A stretch of DNA of 64,000 bases, taken from Herpetosiphon gulosus (GTDB lineage: Bacteria; Chloroflexota; Chloroflexia; Chloroflexales; Herpetosiphonaceae). The notes beneath the pieces were generated by a model that worked only from the letters and a program-made list of their open reading frames with translations, did not search any database and was not told where the DNA came from. Location of the stretch: the NCBI RefSeq assembly GCF_039545135.1, contig NZ_BAABRU010000006.1:248001-312000 (forward strand). Direction: 5' to 3'. The translations under genes were made by a program, and so were the position numbers. Every line of letters starts with the position of its first letter. Within the stretch, counting starts at the first letter, position 1. Below are positions 1 through 8,754 of this stretch, one piece after another.

Positions 1-246
1 TATGCTTTAAGCCCAGCCAGAATCAAACAAAAACCTTCAGTTGAATCAACTATGTGTTTGCCCATCGCCTCCGCCAGCCTATGTGCAATGGATTTAGACT
101 AAGGTCGGACTCTGATCAGTGCCTGACCATCCAAACCACCCTGATCCCTACCAGAAGTTTACGCCTCACCAACCGTGATTGTTATGTATCAGAACTTATC
201 GTCACGAAGAATCCGGCTCAGCCAGTCACGTGGTGCCTCCTCTGCA

Positions 247-3054
247 TTACCCCTGCGTGCCACGTACCCGACATCGTTGCCCAACCTTATCTATCTCACG
301 TACCCATAGTACGCTGCTTGCGACGAGGAGGCAGGTCAGCCAGTCTCGCGCGTTTAGAGATACCGTACTGAAGGCACGCTGCAATACTGGCACGGTGATC
401 ACCATCGTATGGAGTACAAGCGACATGATTACTGCACCCCACAACCAAAGATTCTGGAAAGGATGGAAGAATGCGCTCTGGGTATAGGAGCGAGCATTGA
501 AGACGTTGCACATTTGGAACAGCATCAGGGTCGTGAATGCCATCGTCCGCGCATACTCCATCGTCTGTGACCCATTGATTAGGCCATCAGGCAAGGCAGC
601 ATCAAGCACCAACAACGTTCCAACTGCCATAACAACACCAACCAAGAGAATGCGCATCCACATCCCGCGCGGAATGATCCTGCTCCCGTGTGAGCGCGGA
701 GGCGCATGCATAACGGCGGCATTCGCTGGCTCAAGTCCAAGCGCTAGGGCGGGAGCACCGTCTGTGACCAGATTAATCCACAAAATCTGGGTTGCCAGTA
801 GGGGAACAATAATCGCATCATTGCCAGCGCTCAATCCCAAGACACTGGCGAATACGACCCCGCCGAACATGGTTAAGACCTCGCCGATGTTCGACGAAAG
901 TAGGAAAAACAAGAACTTCTGAATGTTCGCAAAGATGGCACGACCTTCTTCGACAGCAGCCACAATCGTGGCGAAATTGTCGTCGGCGAGAATCATGTCG
1001 GCGGCTTCCTTGGACACATCGGTTCCGGTTATTCCCATCGCCACCCCAATATCAGCTGCTTTGAGCGCTGGCGCATCGTTAACGCCATCACCAGTCATCG
1101 CGACCACCGCACCGTTCTGTTGGAGCGCTTTGACGAGGCGGAGCTTATGTTCAGGGTTAACTCGTGCATAGACTGAGCAGTCTTGCACGAGTTTGCGGAG
1201 GGCCGCTTCTGACAACGACTCCACCTCTGCTCCCGTTACCACTTCAGCAGTCTCAGCAATGCCTAACTCCAGCGCAATCGCCATCGCCGTTTTGGGATGA
1301 TCGCCAGTAATCATAATCGACCTAATGCCAGCCATTTTCGCCCGTTCGATCGCTACCTTGGCTTCGTCGCGCGGCGGGTCGATCATCCCCACCAAGCCAA
1401 GCAACACCAAATCATGTTCAAGCTGATCGCTGAGCGCGTGGGAATGCTCAAGCGCATCACGAGGCAGGACGCGGCTGGCAATCCCGATGATCCGTAATCC
1501 TTCACCCGCCAACTGCTCGTTTATTGCCCGCAGTATTGTGCGACGCTCCTCGGTTAAGCGACGTGGAGCATTCGCAACCCATTCCGCCGTACACTGGTTC
1601 AGCAGGACATCGGGCGCACCTTTGGTAAAGACCAACAGGCGCTCTGGATGCGTACTATCGGTATGGACGGTGCTCATAAGTTTGCGTTCTGAGGAGAAGG
1701 GGACTTCGCCTACACGTGGGAGGCGGACGGCAAGTGTTTCCTCCGTAAGACCGGCCTTCTGTGCGGCAACGATCAGCGCTCCTTCAGTTGGATCGCCGAG
1801 AATCGTCCAGCGTCCGTCACGTTCCTGCACTACAGCATTGTTAGCGCGATTCGCTGCCGATAGTGTGGCGGTGACCTCGCTGTCCACGGCCTCGTTGTAT
1901 GGAGCGTCACCGACCTGCCGAAGTTCTCCATCCGGCCCATAGCCCATGCCCAAGATCTCGACACGACCACTCGCAGTAACGATGGTGCGCACCGTCATCT
2001 CGTTCCTTGTGAGTGTCCCTGTTTTGTCAGAGGCAATAATGCTAGCCGAGCCAAGCGTTTCCACTGCTGGCAACTTGCGGATGATTGCTTTGCGGCGTGC
2101 CATGCGTTGCACCCCGAGCGCCAAGACTGCCGTCACGATTGTCGGCAAGCCCTCTGGTACGGCAGCCACCGCAAGCGCAACCCCCAAGATCAGCACAGCA
2201 ACGATGGTTTTGACATCCCGAACCTCTTCTAGCAACAGAATGGTACCAATCATCATGATGGCCATTCCCACAACGACTATGCCGAGCCATTTCCCGGTAC
2301 GATCAAGTTCCTGTTGCAGGGGCGTGTGCTCACTCTTGGTCTGCCGAAGTAGCCCAGCGATTTTGCCCATCTCGGTCTGCATGCCAATGGCAGTCACGAC
2401 CATTCGCCCACGGCCATAGCTCGCCGTCGTGCCGCTAAACAGCATATTTGAGCGATCGCCGAGACTTGCGGCTGTGGTGAGCGGGTCGATATCCTTAGAG
2501 ACGGGTAGGCTCTCCCCAGTCAACGAGGCTTCGAGGGTATGCAGAGAGATCGATTGGATAACACGACCGTCAGCGGGAATCGTCGCACCTTCTTCGATCA
2601 GGATAATATCGCCCGGCACCAGTTCTGTCGCCGCGATACGCACGGGTTCCCCATTGCGAATAACGGAAGCTTCAGCCGCAGCCAGCGCACGTAACGCAGC
2701 TACAGCACGCGCTGCACGTTCCTGCTGAATAAAGCCCAAGATTCCGTTCAGCAGCACAATCGCAACGATCACAATCGCCTCATAAGGAAGCGCCTGATCA
2801 CGCTCGTAGAGCCATGCCACGAGTGATATCGCCGCCGCGATCAGGAGTACAATAATGAGGACGCTCTGAAACTGTGCTAGGAACGTCCGCCAAGCGGGGA
2901 TCGGCGGCTCGGCAGTAAGTTCATTGGCTCCATATTGGCTGTGGCGACGGTGCGCCTCTACCGTCGTCAACCCATGAATCGCGTCGCTGTCTAGTGTAGT
3001 GATCACCACATCCATCGGTTGCTGAAAGATAGCGACAGCAGGGCTACTCGTCAT
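247..3054 (-). CDS. Cation-transporting P-type ATPase (type II, Ca2+-like)
   Basis: An ATP-driven cation pump of the inner membrane, 935 residues, the usual length for type II pumps. Visible motifs in order: an N-terminal cation-ATPase domain, TGES of the actuator domain (179-182), the M4 motif VPEGLP (about 299-304), DKTGTLT with the phosphorylated Asp (343-349), KGAP (about 478), TGDGVNDAP (654-662), SNIGE in M5 and NLVTDGAP in M6 (about 761-768). The M4/M5/M6 acidic and Asn residues match SERCA/PMR1-type Ca2+ pumps. Exact ion choice (Ca2+, Mn2+ or Na+) is inference. The start is supported by GAGG about 8 bases upstream. It is monocistronic, with 178 bases to the next gene. Confidence 0.95.
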   Translation of the reverse strand: MTSSPAVAIFQQPMDVVITTLDSDAIHGLTTVEAHRRHSQYGANELTAEPPIPAWRTFLAQFQSVLIIVLLIAAAISLVAWLYERDQALPYEAIVIVAIVLLNGILGFIQQERAARAVAALRALAAAEASVIRNGEPVRIAATELVPGDIILIEEGATIPADGRVIQSISLHTLEASLTGESLPVSKDIDPLTTAASLGDRSNMLFSGTTASYGRGRMVVTAIGMQTEMGKIAGLLRQTKSEHTPLQQELDRTGKWLGIVVVGMAIMMIGTILLLEEVRDVKTIVAVLILGVALAVAAVPEGLPTIVTAVLALGVQRMARRKAIIRKLPAVETLGSASIIASDKTGTLTRNEMTVRTIVTASGRVEILGMGYGPDGELRQVGDAPYNEAVDSEVTATLSAANRANNAVVQERDGRWTILGDPTEGALIVAAQKAGLTEETLAVRLPRVGEVPFSSERKLMSTVHTDSTHPERLLVFTKGAPDVLLNQCTAEWVANAPRRLTEERRTILRAINEQLAGEGLRIIGIASRVLPRDALEHSHALSDQLEHDLVLLGLVGMIDPPRDEAKVAIERAKMAGIRSIMITGDHPKTAMAIALELGIAETAEVVTGAEVESLSEAALRKLVQDCSVYARVNPEHKLRLVKALQQNGAVVAMTGDGVNDAPALKAADIGVAMGITGTDVSKEAADMILADDNFATIVAAVEEGRAIFANIQKFLFFLLSSNIGEVLTMFGGVVFASVLGLSAGNDAIIVPLLATQILWINLVTDGAPALALGLEPANAAVMHAPPRSHGSRIIPRGMWMRILLVGVVMAVGTLLVLDAALPDGLINGSQTMEYARTMAFTTLMLFQMCNVFNARSYTQSAFFHPFQNLWLWGAVIMSLVLHTMVITVPVLQRAFSTVSLNARDWLTCLLVASSVLWVREIDKVGQRCRVRGTQG

Positions 3055-3232
3055 ATAATGTCCTCGTATACGCTATTCAAGTCGCATCAATGGTGGTATG
3101 TGGGGATAGTCTTTGCCGACATAACTGCGTTGAGGGACATATATGAACCACAGGTGATAACAGCCATCCTATCATTCTTGTCTGTGTATTACGCATAACG
3201 GCCCTCAGCTTGAGCACAATCATCCAGAATGG

Positions 3233-3793
3233 TTACTGGCTGACGGGCTGGATACCAAAACGTGCGGCAAGATCGGGAGTGATCAAACCTAGTAAGGCAT
3301 AACCAAACCCAGTAATGATAATCCCCAGAACCAAGAAGCCAAGACCAAGTGCCATTACGCCATATGATGCCCCAAAAGCCATTGCGGAAAGGCTCAGTGA
3401 TGTGACCAGCCCAGCAGCCGTCAATTGGGTGTTGCGAGCCGCGTTGGCAACGGGTTTGCCATTGGCATCTTTCAAGGCTTCATCAGCATTATTCGTTCCG
3501 GCTGGTGCGCCATCGGGAAGGGCAAAGCGCCCCATTTGGGCATACGATAGGCCTTGACCACTTTCAGCAGCATGGTGTTGAATGATGTCGGCCATGCTCA
3601 AAGCAGTTGCAATATCGGTCACTGGCGTATTCGGAATCGACGCATCATCAGGTGTGGTAATTTGTTGAGCTGCAAGTTTGTCGCCAACAAAATCATTAAT
3701 ATAGATCCCAGCGCCTGCGGTGACCAAGCCACCGCAGGCAAAGACAACGCCAATCACCATGACGACCGTTGGAAAGAGTCGTATCGTTTTCAT
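3233..3793 (-). CDS. Small two-segment membrane protein, copy 1
   Basis: 186 residues with a hydrophobic segment near each end (about 8-28 and 140-170) and an extracytoplasmic loop between them. The loop resembles that of actinobacterial proteins often misnamed 'LigA' (a DQ-I-T...DA opening, an alternating polar middle, then ARxxQ before the second membrane span); this is a weak family link and no function is known. The start at 3793 has a strong GGAGGT site and gives the same length as the second copy at 5061-5621. Between the copies the loop and second membrane region are almost identical, while the first membrane segment and the C-terminal tail differ. It lies 64 bases downstream of the cupin gene on the same strand. 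Confidence 0.8.
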   Translation of the reverse strand: MKTIRLFPTVVMVIGVVFACGGLVTAGAGIYINDFVGDKLAAQQITTPDDASIPNTPVTDIATALSMADIIQHHAAESGQGLSYAQMGRFALPDGAPAGTNNADEALKDANGKPVANAARNTQLTAAGLVTSLSLSAMAFGASYGVMALGLGFLVLGIIITGFGYALLGLITPDLAARFGIQPVSQ

Positions 3794-3857
3794 ACCGACC
3801 TCCACGCTGCGATGCAGCATTCATAGCGGTTAAGTATAGGCTCCCGCACAAACATGA

Positions 3858-4295
3858 TCATTGCGCCTCAGTCGTTTGCGCCATACTGATTGGCTCCATG
3901 TGATGGATGGTCAAGAGCATCGTGCTTGCAATCTCGGCCCGCACGCTATGCGCAACGGCAGGATTGAGGAGAAGGATCTGTCCCGCATCCAAGGGATGAT
4001 CGATCCCTGCAATGTGGATGGTCAACCTGCCGTCAAGTGCCTGAATGCTGACGATTCCTTGGGCAACGTGGTCAGGAAGCTCACCTCCCGCATCAAAAGC
4101 AAATAAGATGAGCGTGACCGGTGCTTGACGGAATAGGGTTATCTGACGATGCCCCTGAATCGCGGGGTGCGCCTCATTTAAGAGGTGATCAACAGCATCA
4201 GCAAGATGCAGAATCTGATTGTTGCCAATACCGCGTGTGACGGGATGGTCGCGGAGCCGAGGTGCTCCGTTAGGTAAGAGAGTAGGTTCGATCAT
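3858..4295 (-). CDS. Cupin-fold protein
   Basis: A 145-residue single-domain beta-barrel protein. The segment from about residue 55 to 125 has the cupin alternation: a strand, G-G-E-L-P-D-H around 70-76 like the first cupin motif, G-x-L-x-I-x-I-A-G in the middle, and P-A-V-A-H-S near 113-118 like the second motif. Metal ligands look incomplete (one His in each motif), so it may bind a small molecule rather than catalyse. An AAGGAT site precedes the start. It probably shares a transcript with the membrane protein downstream. Role unknown; such cupins often protect against or sense small toxic compounds, which is only inference here. Confidence 0.7.
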   Translation of the reverse strand: MIEPTLLPNGAPRLRDHPVTRGIGNNQILHLADAVDHLLNEAHPAIQGHRQITLFRQAPVTLILFAFDAGGELPDHVAQGIVSIQALDGRLTIHIAGIDHPLDAGQILLLNPAVAHSVRAEIASTMLLTIHHMEPISMAQTTEAQ

Positions 4296-4544
4296 AGAAC
4301 ATCCTTAGTATGAGCGCATGTGCCAACATGCAGATAATCGGGCAGCCATCCAGCCCACGCACCGACGATAGTCTCCTTGGTTTCTGACATGGATAAGCAA
4401 ATTGGCAAGCGTTGGATCAAGCAGATAGTACGACGGATTAGTGTAGGTGATTTCCAAAGAGCACGGAAGGCGGGTGGAAACCGTGCGTTGTCGGATAGCA
4501 GCTAATACGCACTTTGGTCGTTCAACCACTAAGGTTATGGTCAA

Positions 4545-5060
4545 TTTTGTGCGACCTAGCTACCCAAGTATGAGAAGGATGGTGAGGTGGGCGCTGCGAA
4601 AGCACCGTTAACGTAATACTGACCTTGTTCCATGGTCTATAGCACGTTCGAGACCATGGGTTTGAGTAGGTTATCCATTTCTATCGATTTTGGATCGAAT
4701 ATGTTAGCTTAGGTAGATTCATTTCGAACATCCCTACGCGCTTTTTCGTAGGCTTTCGGCTGAAGATTAATACATGTTGTATGTTAGTAAATTTTTAAAT
4801 GCCGAATACACCATGCTACACCATTGCCTTGATAACACATTATGTATTACCCACCTAAGCCAAAGTGTGAGCCACCACCGATGTCGGGAAAGCACCTGAC
4901 AATGTGTGACAACAGCTTCGCAAAAATTAACGCTAAGCTAGGTTAGCATTATTGGAAGAACCGATGGCCTAATACTCAAACTCCATTCATCCTTACAACT
5001 AAATCCATAAAAGCGGCAGTCTTTGTAAAGACTGCCGCTCCAAGTAACTGATAATGCAGG
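4545..5060. other. Intergenic region with small inverted repeats
   Basis: About 500 bases with no convincing gene. It holds a perfect 9-bp inverted repeat CCATGGTCT/AGACCATGG at 4630-4659, a shorter CCTACG/CGTAGG hairpin near 4731-4750, a GCTAA/TTAGC hairpin near 4932-4948 and the terminator of the following gene at 5012-5039. The region is more AT-rich than the genes around it. Confidence 0.5.
5012..5039 (-). terminator. Intrinsic terminator of the second small membrane protein gene
   Basis: A perfect 13-bp stem (AGCGGCAGTCTTT / AAAGACTGCCGCT) with a 2-base loop, 21 bases past the stop of the minus-strand gene at 5061. Read on the minus strand it is followed by TTTATGGATTT, a moderate U-tract. 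Confidence 0.8.
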
Positions 5061-5621
5061 TTATTCGGTTACTGGTTGGAGACCAAAGCGTTTGGCAACT
5101 TCGGGAGTGATCAAGCCTAGTAAGGCATAACCAAGCCCAGTAATAATAATCCCCAGAACCAAGAAGCCAAGTCCAAGTGCCATTGCGCCATATGAAGCAC
5201 CAAAGGCCATTGCGGAAAGGCTCAGTGACGTGACCAGCCCAGCAGCCGTCAATTGGGTGTTGCGAGCCGCGTTGGCAACGGGTTTGCCATTGGCATCTTT
5301 CAAGGCTTCATCAGCATTATTCGTTCCGGCTGGTGCGCCATCGGGAAGGGCAAAGCGCCCCATTTGGGCATACGATAGGCCTTGGCCACTTTCAGCAGCA
5401 TGGTGTTGAATGATGTCAGCCATACTCAAAGCAGTTGCAATATCGGTCACTGGCGTATTCGGAATCGAGGCATCGTCGGGTGTGGTAATTTGTTGAGCTG
5501 CAAGTTTGTCGCCAACAAAATCATTAATATAGATCCCAGCGCCGATTGTGCCTACACCGCCTAACGCAAAGATAATACCGACGGCAACGACCAGTTTAGG
5601 AAACAAACGTAAGGCTTTCAT
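5061..5621 (-). CDS. Small two-segment membrane protein, copy 2
   Basis: A 186-residue paralogue of the protein at 3233-3793, with an N-terminal membrane segment, a roughly 100-residue extracytoplasmic loop and a C-terminal membrane segment. From about residue 27 to 170 the two proteins differ at only a couple of positions, whereas the first 25 and last 15 residues diverge. A GGGGGAT site supports the start. It has its own upstream region with three TATCGAT boxes and its own terminator, so it is regulated separately from copy 1. Function unknown; a distant match to 'LigA'-misnamed actinobacterial membrane proteins is possible. Confidence 0.8.
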   Translation of the reverse strand: MKALRLFPKLVVAVGIIFALGGVGTIGAGIYINDFVGDKLAAQQITTPDDASIPNTPVTDIATALSMADIIQHHAAESGQGLSYAQMGRFALPDGAPAGTNNADEALKDANGKPVANAARNTQLTAAGLVTSLSLSAMAFGASYGAMALGLGFLVLGIIITGLGYALLGLITPEVAKRFGLQPVTE

Positions 5622-5650
5622 AACATCCCCCTGTTTTGAATGTTGTTGAA

Positions 5651-5718
5651 TATCGATCCGCTGCGTGAATGGTGTGTATCTGTATCGATTCGCTGTTCGA
5701 ACGTTGTTTGTTATCGAT
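5651..5718. promoter_or_regulatory. Three TATCGAT boxes upstream of membrane protein copy 2
   Basis: TATCGATCCGCTG at 5651 and TATCGATTCGCTG at 5683 are 13-bp direct repeats. A third TATCGAT begins at 5712. Spacings of 32 and 29 bases are about three DNA turns. They lie 30-100 bases upstream of the minus-strand start at 5621, where an operator would sit. Regulator unknown. Confidence 0.35.
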
Positions 5719-5884
5719 GTATGCAGTATACGCCGAGCTACACCACAATTAAGTTAAGAGACGACTACCACAGGAGAACACGTCACAATCCTTTAACCAC
5801 TTGGTGCTTAATCATACATAGCGAGCTTGATCTCTTAGAATCAGGCCATAAAATCGCTAATTTCGCAGCCAGTAGGAGTTTTCA

Positions 5885-6115
5885 ATGGATTGGCAAGCAT
5901 GTTCAGAACGTGCATTGATCGCTGAGATCGATCATCAATTACGCCATCGTGCCCGCGCCTCACTACAGCTCTGGCAAATACTTGCCCCGCAGATTGACCC
6001 AGCCCAACAAGCCTATGGCGATTTGCTGCAAAGCCATTTAGCGCAAACGCTCGAACTAGCAGAGTCAATCAATGAGTGGCTTTTGGTACAGATGGCCAAA
6101 CAAGTTGCTGATTAA
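5885..6115 (+). CDS. Small hypothetical helical protein
   Basis: A 76-residue, soluble, helix-rich protein with many Gln, Ala and Leu and no membrane segment or signal peptide. TAGGAG seven bases before the ATG is a good ribosome site, which is the main reason to accept it. Its stop overlaps the stop of the converging WYL regulator gene within the four bases TTAA. I do not recognise a family. It might be a partner or product-side neighbour of the regulator, but nothing in the sequence shows it. Confidence 0.65.
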   Translation: MDWQACSERALIAEIDHQLRHRARASLQLWQILAPQIDPAQQAYGDLLQSHLAQTLELAESINEWLLVQMAKQVAD

Positions 6116-7080
6116 TTGCTTGGTGCAGCAGGATCATTAATCATGGTTAAAGCCTTGGTCGCGATCGCTTGAAGTAGCTCACGTAATGCGGCAGGTTGCA
6201 GCACCACCACTGGAATATCAAGCTCCAGCAAGCTAAAGGCGACCCATTCTAAGTGCACGGCGGTGCGGCACAACAGAACCCCATGTGGCGTTGCCTCAAG
6301 CCTGCCCATAGCTGGCGGAATAATGTGGCGGGCATGTTCGATGGTTGTTTTGAGCAGCACCTCAACCTCGTTAGGCTGATCGGTAGCATTCAGGGCTGAC
6401 TGCACAATCGCGATGATATCAATTGAGGCTGGCCGTTCGAAGCTTGAATCCAACAGTTGCATTGCCTGAATGCGATCCAAGCGAAAAACCCGTATGGCCA
6501 TACGCAAATAGCAATAGCCCACCAGATACCAAGCGCCTTCGTTAAAGACAATGCCATAGGCATCGATTGTGCGTTCAGTTAAAATCTGTATAGCAGACAA
6601 ATATTCAATTTGAACTTGTTGGCAGCGTTGCACCGCCAAACTCAACTGCATCAACCAAGTAGGTTCAATTCGCCGCGAGCGCATGCCCAGTTGCATGCTG
6701 ATTGCCGCTTGTAGGGCACGGGCATGCTGCACCAAACCAGCAGGCAGTACCCGCTCGATCTTGGCTAAGGTTGTTTCAGTGGTCGATCGCTCAACCGGAA
6801 ATTGCAATTCCCGAATCGTTAATAAACCTAAACTCAAGGCGAGCGTTTCTTGTTCGGTAAATAACAGTGGTGGAACCCGCTGCCCTGGTTTTAAACGATA
6901 TGAGCCGTGAATCCCTCGTTCAGCCTCAACCGGAATCCCCATATCTTGTAATTGTTGAATATAGCGGCGAACAGTGCGCGGATGAATTTCGAGCCGCTGA
7001 GCTAGCTCGGTTCCGCTAATGTGTTGGCGCGATTGTAAGAGTTCGAGCACACCCAAAAGCCGACTGGTTGGCGAATACAT
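6112..7080 (-). CDS. WYL-domain transcriptional regulator (YafY-like)
   Basis: A DNA-binding regulator of 322 residues. Residues 1-60 form a DeoR-type helix-turn-helix (ISGTELAQRLEIHPRTVRRYIQ region) and are followed by a short wing. The rest is a WYL sensor domain with EGAWYLVGYC near 176-185 and RVFRLDRI just after. WYL proteins bind a small ligand or nucleic acid and switch the HTH. The gene diverges from the VOC protein at 7165, with an AATTAGG/CCTAATT palindrome between the two starts. It therefore probably represses that gene and itself. GGAG precedes the start. Confidence 0.9.
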   Translation of the reverse strand: MYSPTSRLLGVLELLQSRQHISGTELAQRLEIHPRTVRRYIQQLQDMGIPVEAERGIHGSYRLKPGQRVPPLLFTEQETLALSLGLLTIRELQFPVERSTTETTLAKIERVLPAGLVQHARALQAAISMQLGMRSRRIEPTWLMQLSLAVQRCQQVQIEYLSAIQILTERTIDAYGIVFNEGAWYLVGYCYLRMAIRVFRLDRIQAMQLLDSSFERPASIDIIAIVQSALNATDQPNEVEVLLKTTIEHARHIIPPAMGRLEATPHGVLLCRTAVHLEWVAFSLLELDIPVVVLQPAALRELLQAIATKALTMINDPAAPSN

Positions 7081-7093
7081 AACATTTGCTCCA

Positions 7094-7118
7094 AATTAGG
7101 GCCAATATTGTCCTAATT
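7094..7118. promoter_or_regulatory. Palindromic operator between WYL regulator and VOC gene
   Basis: AATTAGG at 7094-7100 and its complement CCTAATT at 7112-7118, 11 bases apart, lie in the 84-base divergent gap. A centre-to-centre distance of 18 bases suits a dimeric HTH protein. The link to the WYL regulator is inferred from position. Confidence 0.5.
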
Positions 7119-7164
7119 CTAGGCTATGCTCAAACCATCAGCAAATAATTAAAGGAGCAATCTC

Positions 7165-7665
7165 ATGGGATATGTACCAGCCGGTTATTGTACGGTTAAT
7201 CCATTTATTATCAGCAACCAAGCCACTCAGCTTAATCAATTCTTACACGTGGTGTTTGGGGCACAGCCAGTTGAGCAAGCCTATACCGTCGATACTGATG
7301 GCTTAGTGCTGCATTCAGAGCTTAAACTTGGCGATTCGACCTTGATGGTGGTTGATCGCAAGCCAGATTGGCCGTGGACACCTAGTTTCTTACAAGTCTA
7401 TGTTGCCGATCTAGCCCAAACCTTACAAATTGCTGTGGCTCATGGTGCAACGATTGTGACCGAGCCAACCCCGATGTATGGCGAACTTTTTTCGCGTTTC
7501 GTTGATCCATGGCACAATCTTTGGTGGGTCTATCAATATATTGGTATGGATTCGTGGGAAGCAACTGATTCTGCGGACGAAACATGGGATACTCAATCAC
7601 CTGAGTTGAATTATATTCATCGCACGCTGATGCAAACCATGCCACGTTTAGGCCAAAAGGCGTAG
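7165..7665 (+). CDS. VOC-superfamily protein (PhnB/glyoxalase-like)
   Basis: A 166-residue protein with the paired beta-alpha-beta-beta-beta fold of glyoxalase/PhnB-like proteins. Features are an N-terminal YVPAGY...PFIISN strand, HSELKLGDSTLMVVD in the middle, then SFLQVYVADLAQTLQIAVAHGAT and FVDPWHNLWWV near the end, the classic 'DP.G..W' position. The family includes metal-dependent lyases, bleomycin-type sequestration proteins and many of unknown activity, so a substrate cannot be named. AAAGGAG eight bases upstream supports the start. It is divergent from the WYL regulator, which is its likely controller. Confidence 0.85.
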   Translation: MGYVPAGYCTVNPFIISNQATQLNQFLHVVFGAQPVEQAYTVDTDGLVLHSELKLGDSTLMVVDRKPDWPWTPSFLQVYVADLAQTLQIAVAHGATIVTEPTPMYGELFSRFVDPWHNLWWVYQYIGMDSWEATDSADETWDTQSPELNYIHRTLMQTMPRLGQKA

Positions 7666-7703
7666 TATTCAGCCTAAGAGTGGTTAAATTAAACATTAAA
7701 AAA

Positions 7704-7737
7704 GACTGGCAGCTCGTTGCATTACTAGCTGCCAGTT
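7704..7737. terminator. Bidirectional terminator between converging genes
   Basis: A stem ACTGGCAGCT/AGCTGCCAGT with a 12-base loop, preceded by an A-run and followed by a short T-rich run. It lies between the stop at 7665 (+) and the stop at 7753 (-). Confidence 0.75.
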
Positions 7738-7752
7738 TGGCTATTTAATCGC

Positions 7753-8607
7753 CTATTGAGGAATTGGCGGGGTTGGCGTGACAGTTGGTGTTGGGTCAGG
7801 GTTGATCACGGTTGGCTCAGGATCTTTGCCATAGGGGTCGATAATCAACATGCCCAACTTGCCATTCAAATATTCGCTGGTATCTGGGTTGTAGCCAATT
7901 AGCAAGGTAGTAGCGGTAGTTCGGAATTTGATCATCGTTTGGCTTGAATTGGCATAGGTTATATCGCCGTGAATGTTGGCATAGCCAGCATATGGCGCTG
8001 CTTGGGTAACTGGACAGGTTTGAACTGAGCTAGAACATTGACCAACTGCCAAGCGATTATCGCTAGTCAAGCGAAAGCGTCGAATCGTGTTTGATTCAAA
8101 TAAATCGGTGGTATGGCGATATTGCCATTGCAAATTGCCATATAAGCCATTAACACTAACATTCATCCGTGCATCAGGATGGTATAAGAGCGGATGATCA
8201 CCGTTCGTGCTAAATTGCACCTGAGCATAGCTCCAAAAATCAGGGTAACTCTGCAACAAATCGTTTGGCAGATCAAGTTCGCACGAAAGGTAGCCAGCAC
8301 CTTGAAAACGGGCATAATCGGCTGGGCTGAAATCTACATTGCCAACCACGCTACAGTCAATCGTGTTCATTAATAAAATTGGTGGATCTTGGCTTGGAAT
8401 GTCGGGTGTACCAAGCCGAACCAAACAACCATCAGCCGTCTCAAAATCCCAAACTGCCATCCATGTATTTGGGGTTGAAAGGTCAACTCCGGCCAACCCG
8501 CAACCTGGTGGTGGGGCTGGCGTATCAGCCTTAGCTTGGTTGGGTTGATTGAACCAGAATGAACCTAACCCGCAAACCAGCACTGTTACTATCAATACAA
8601 GCCGCAT
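7753..8607 (-). CDS. Secreted hypothetical protein
   Basis: 284 residues beginning with a signal peptide (MRLVLIVTVLVCGLGSFWF, cleavage probably after A-x-A near residue 27). The mature part is rich in aromatic and polar residues, has several Cys that may form disulphides (about residues 35, 60, 85, 104 and a pair near 195), and ends in a Pro/Thr tail (PTPTVTPTPP). It is predicted to be exported. I do not recognise a domain. GGGAGG precedes the start. The gene diverges from the STAND/TPR regulator at 8755 and may be its target, which is inference only. Confidence 0.75.
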   Translation of the reverse strand: MRLVLIVTVLVCGLGSFWFNQPNQAKADTPAPPPGCGLAGVDLSTPNTWMAVWDFETADGCLVRLGTPDIPSQDPPILLMNTIDCSVVGNVDFSPADYARFQGAGYLSCELDLPNDLLQSYPDFWSYAQVQFSTNGDHPLLYHPDARMNVSVNGLYGNLQWQYRHTTDLFESNTIRRFRLTSDNRLAVGQCSSSVQTCPVTQAAPYAGYANIHGDITYANSSQTMIKFRTTATTLLIGYNPDTSEYLNGKLGMLIIDPYGKDPEPTVINPDPTPTVTPTPPIPQ

Positions 8608-8670
8608 CTATAGCCTCCCTAATCGCATTTGAATCACTAGGGTTTCAGTATAGCGGACTTGTGGCTCAAA

Positions 8671-8700
8671 AAAGTCTCATATTGCACCCAAAAAGTCTCA
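8671..8700. promoter_or_regulatory. Direct repeat AAAGTCTCA, 21-bp spacing
   Basis: AAAAGTCTCA-type repeats with their AAAGTCTCA cores at 8671-8679 and 8692-8700 start exactly 21 bases, or two helical turns, apart. They lie in the divergent region between the secreted protein gene and the STAND/TPR gene. This arrangement suits a cooperatively bound activator or repressor. Confidence 0.45.
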
Positions 8701-8754
8701 CTTAGGTTTAAACGAGCCAAGCAGCAGCTGCTTTAGGTTATCGAGGAGTGTAGA

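Noticed and set aside
3233-3793. Aromatic ring-opening dioxygenase LigA
   Set aside because: That name is a known misannotation for similar actinobacterial membrane proteins; no dioxygenase metal site is present.
4305-4544. 79-codon frame on the minus strand before the cupin gene
   Set aside because: It starts with TTG, has no ribosome site, resembles no family and ends on top of the cupin ribosome site. It may be an upstream leader at most.
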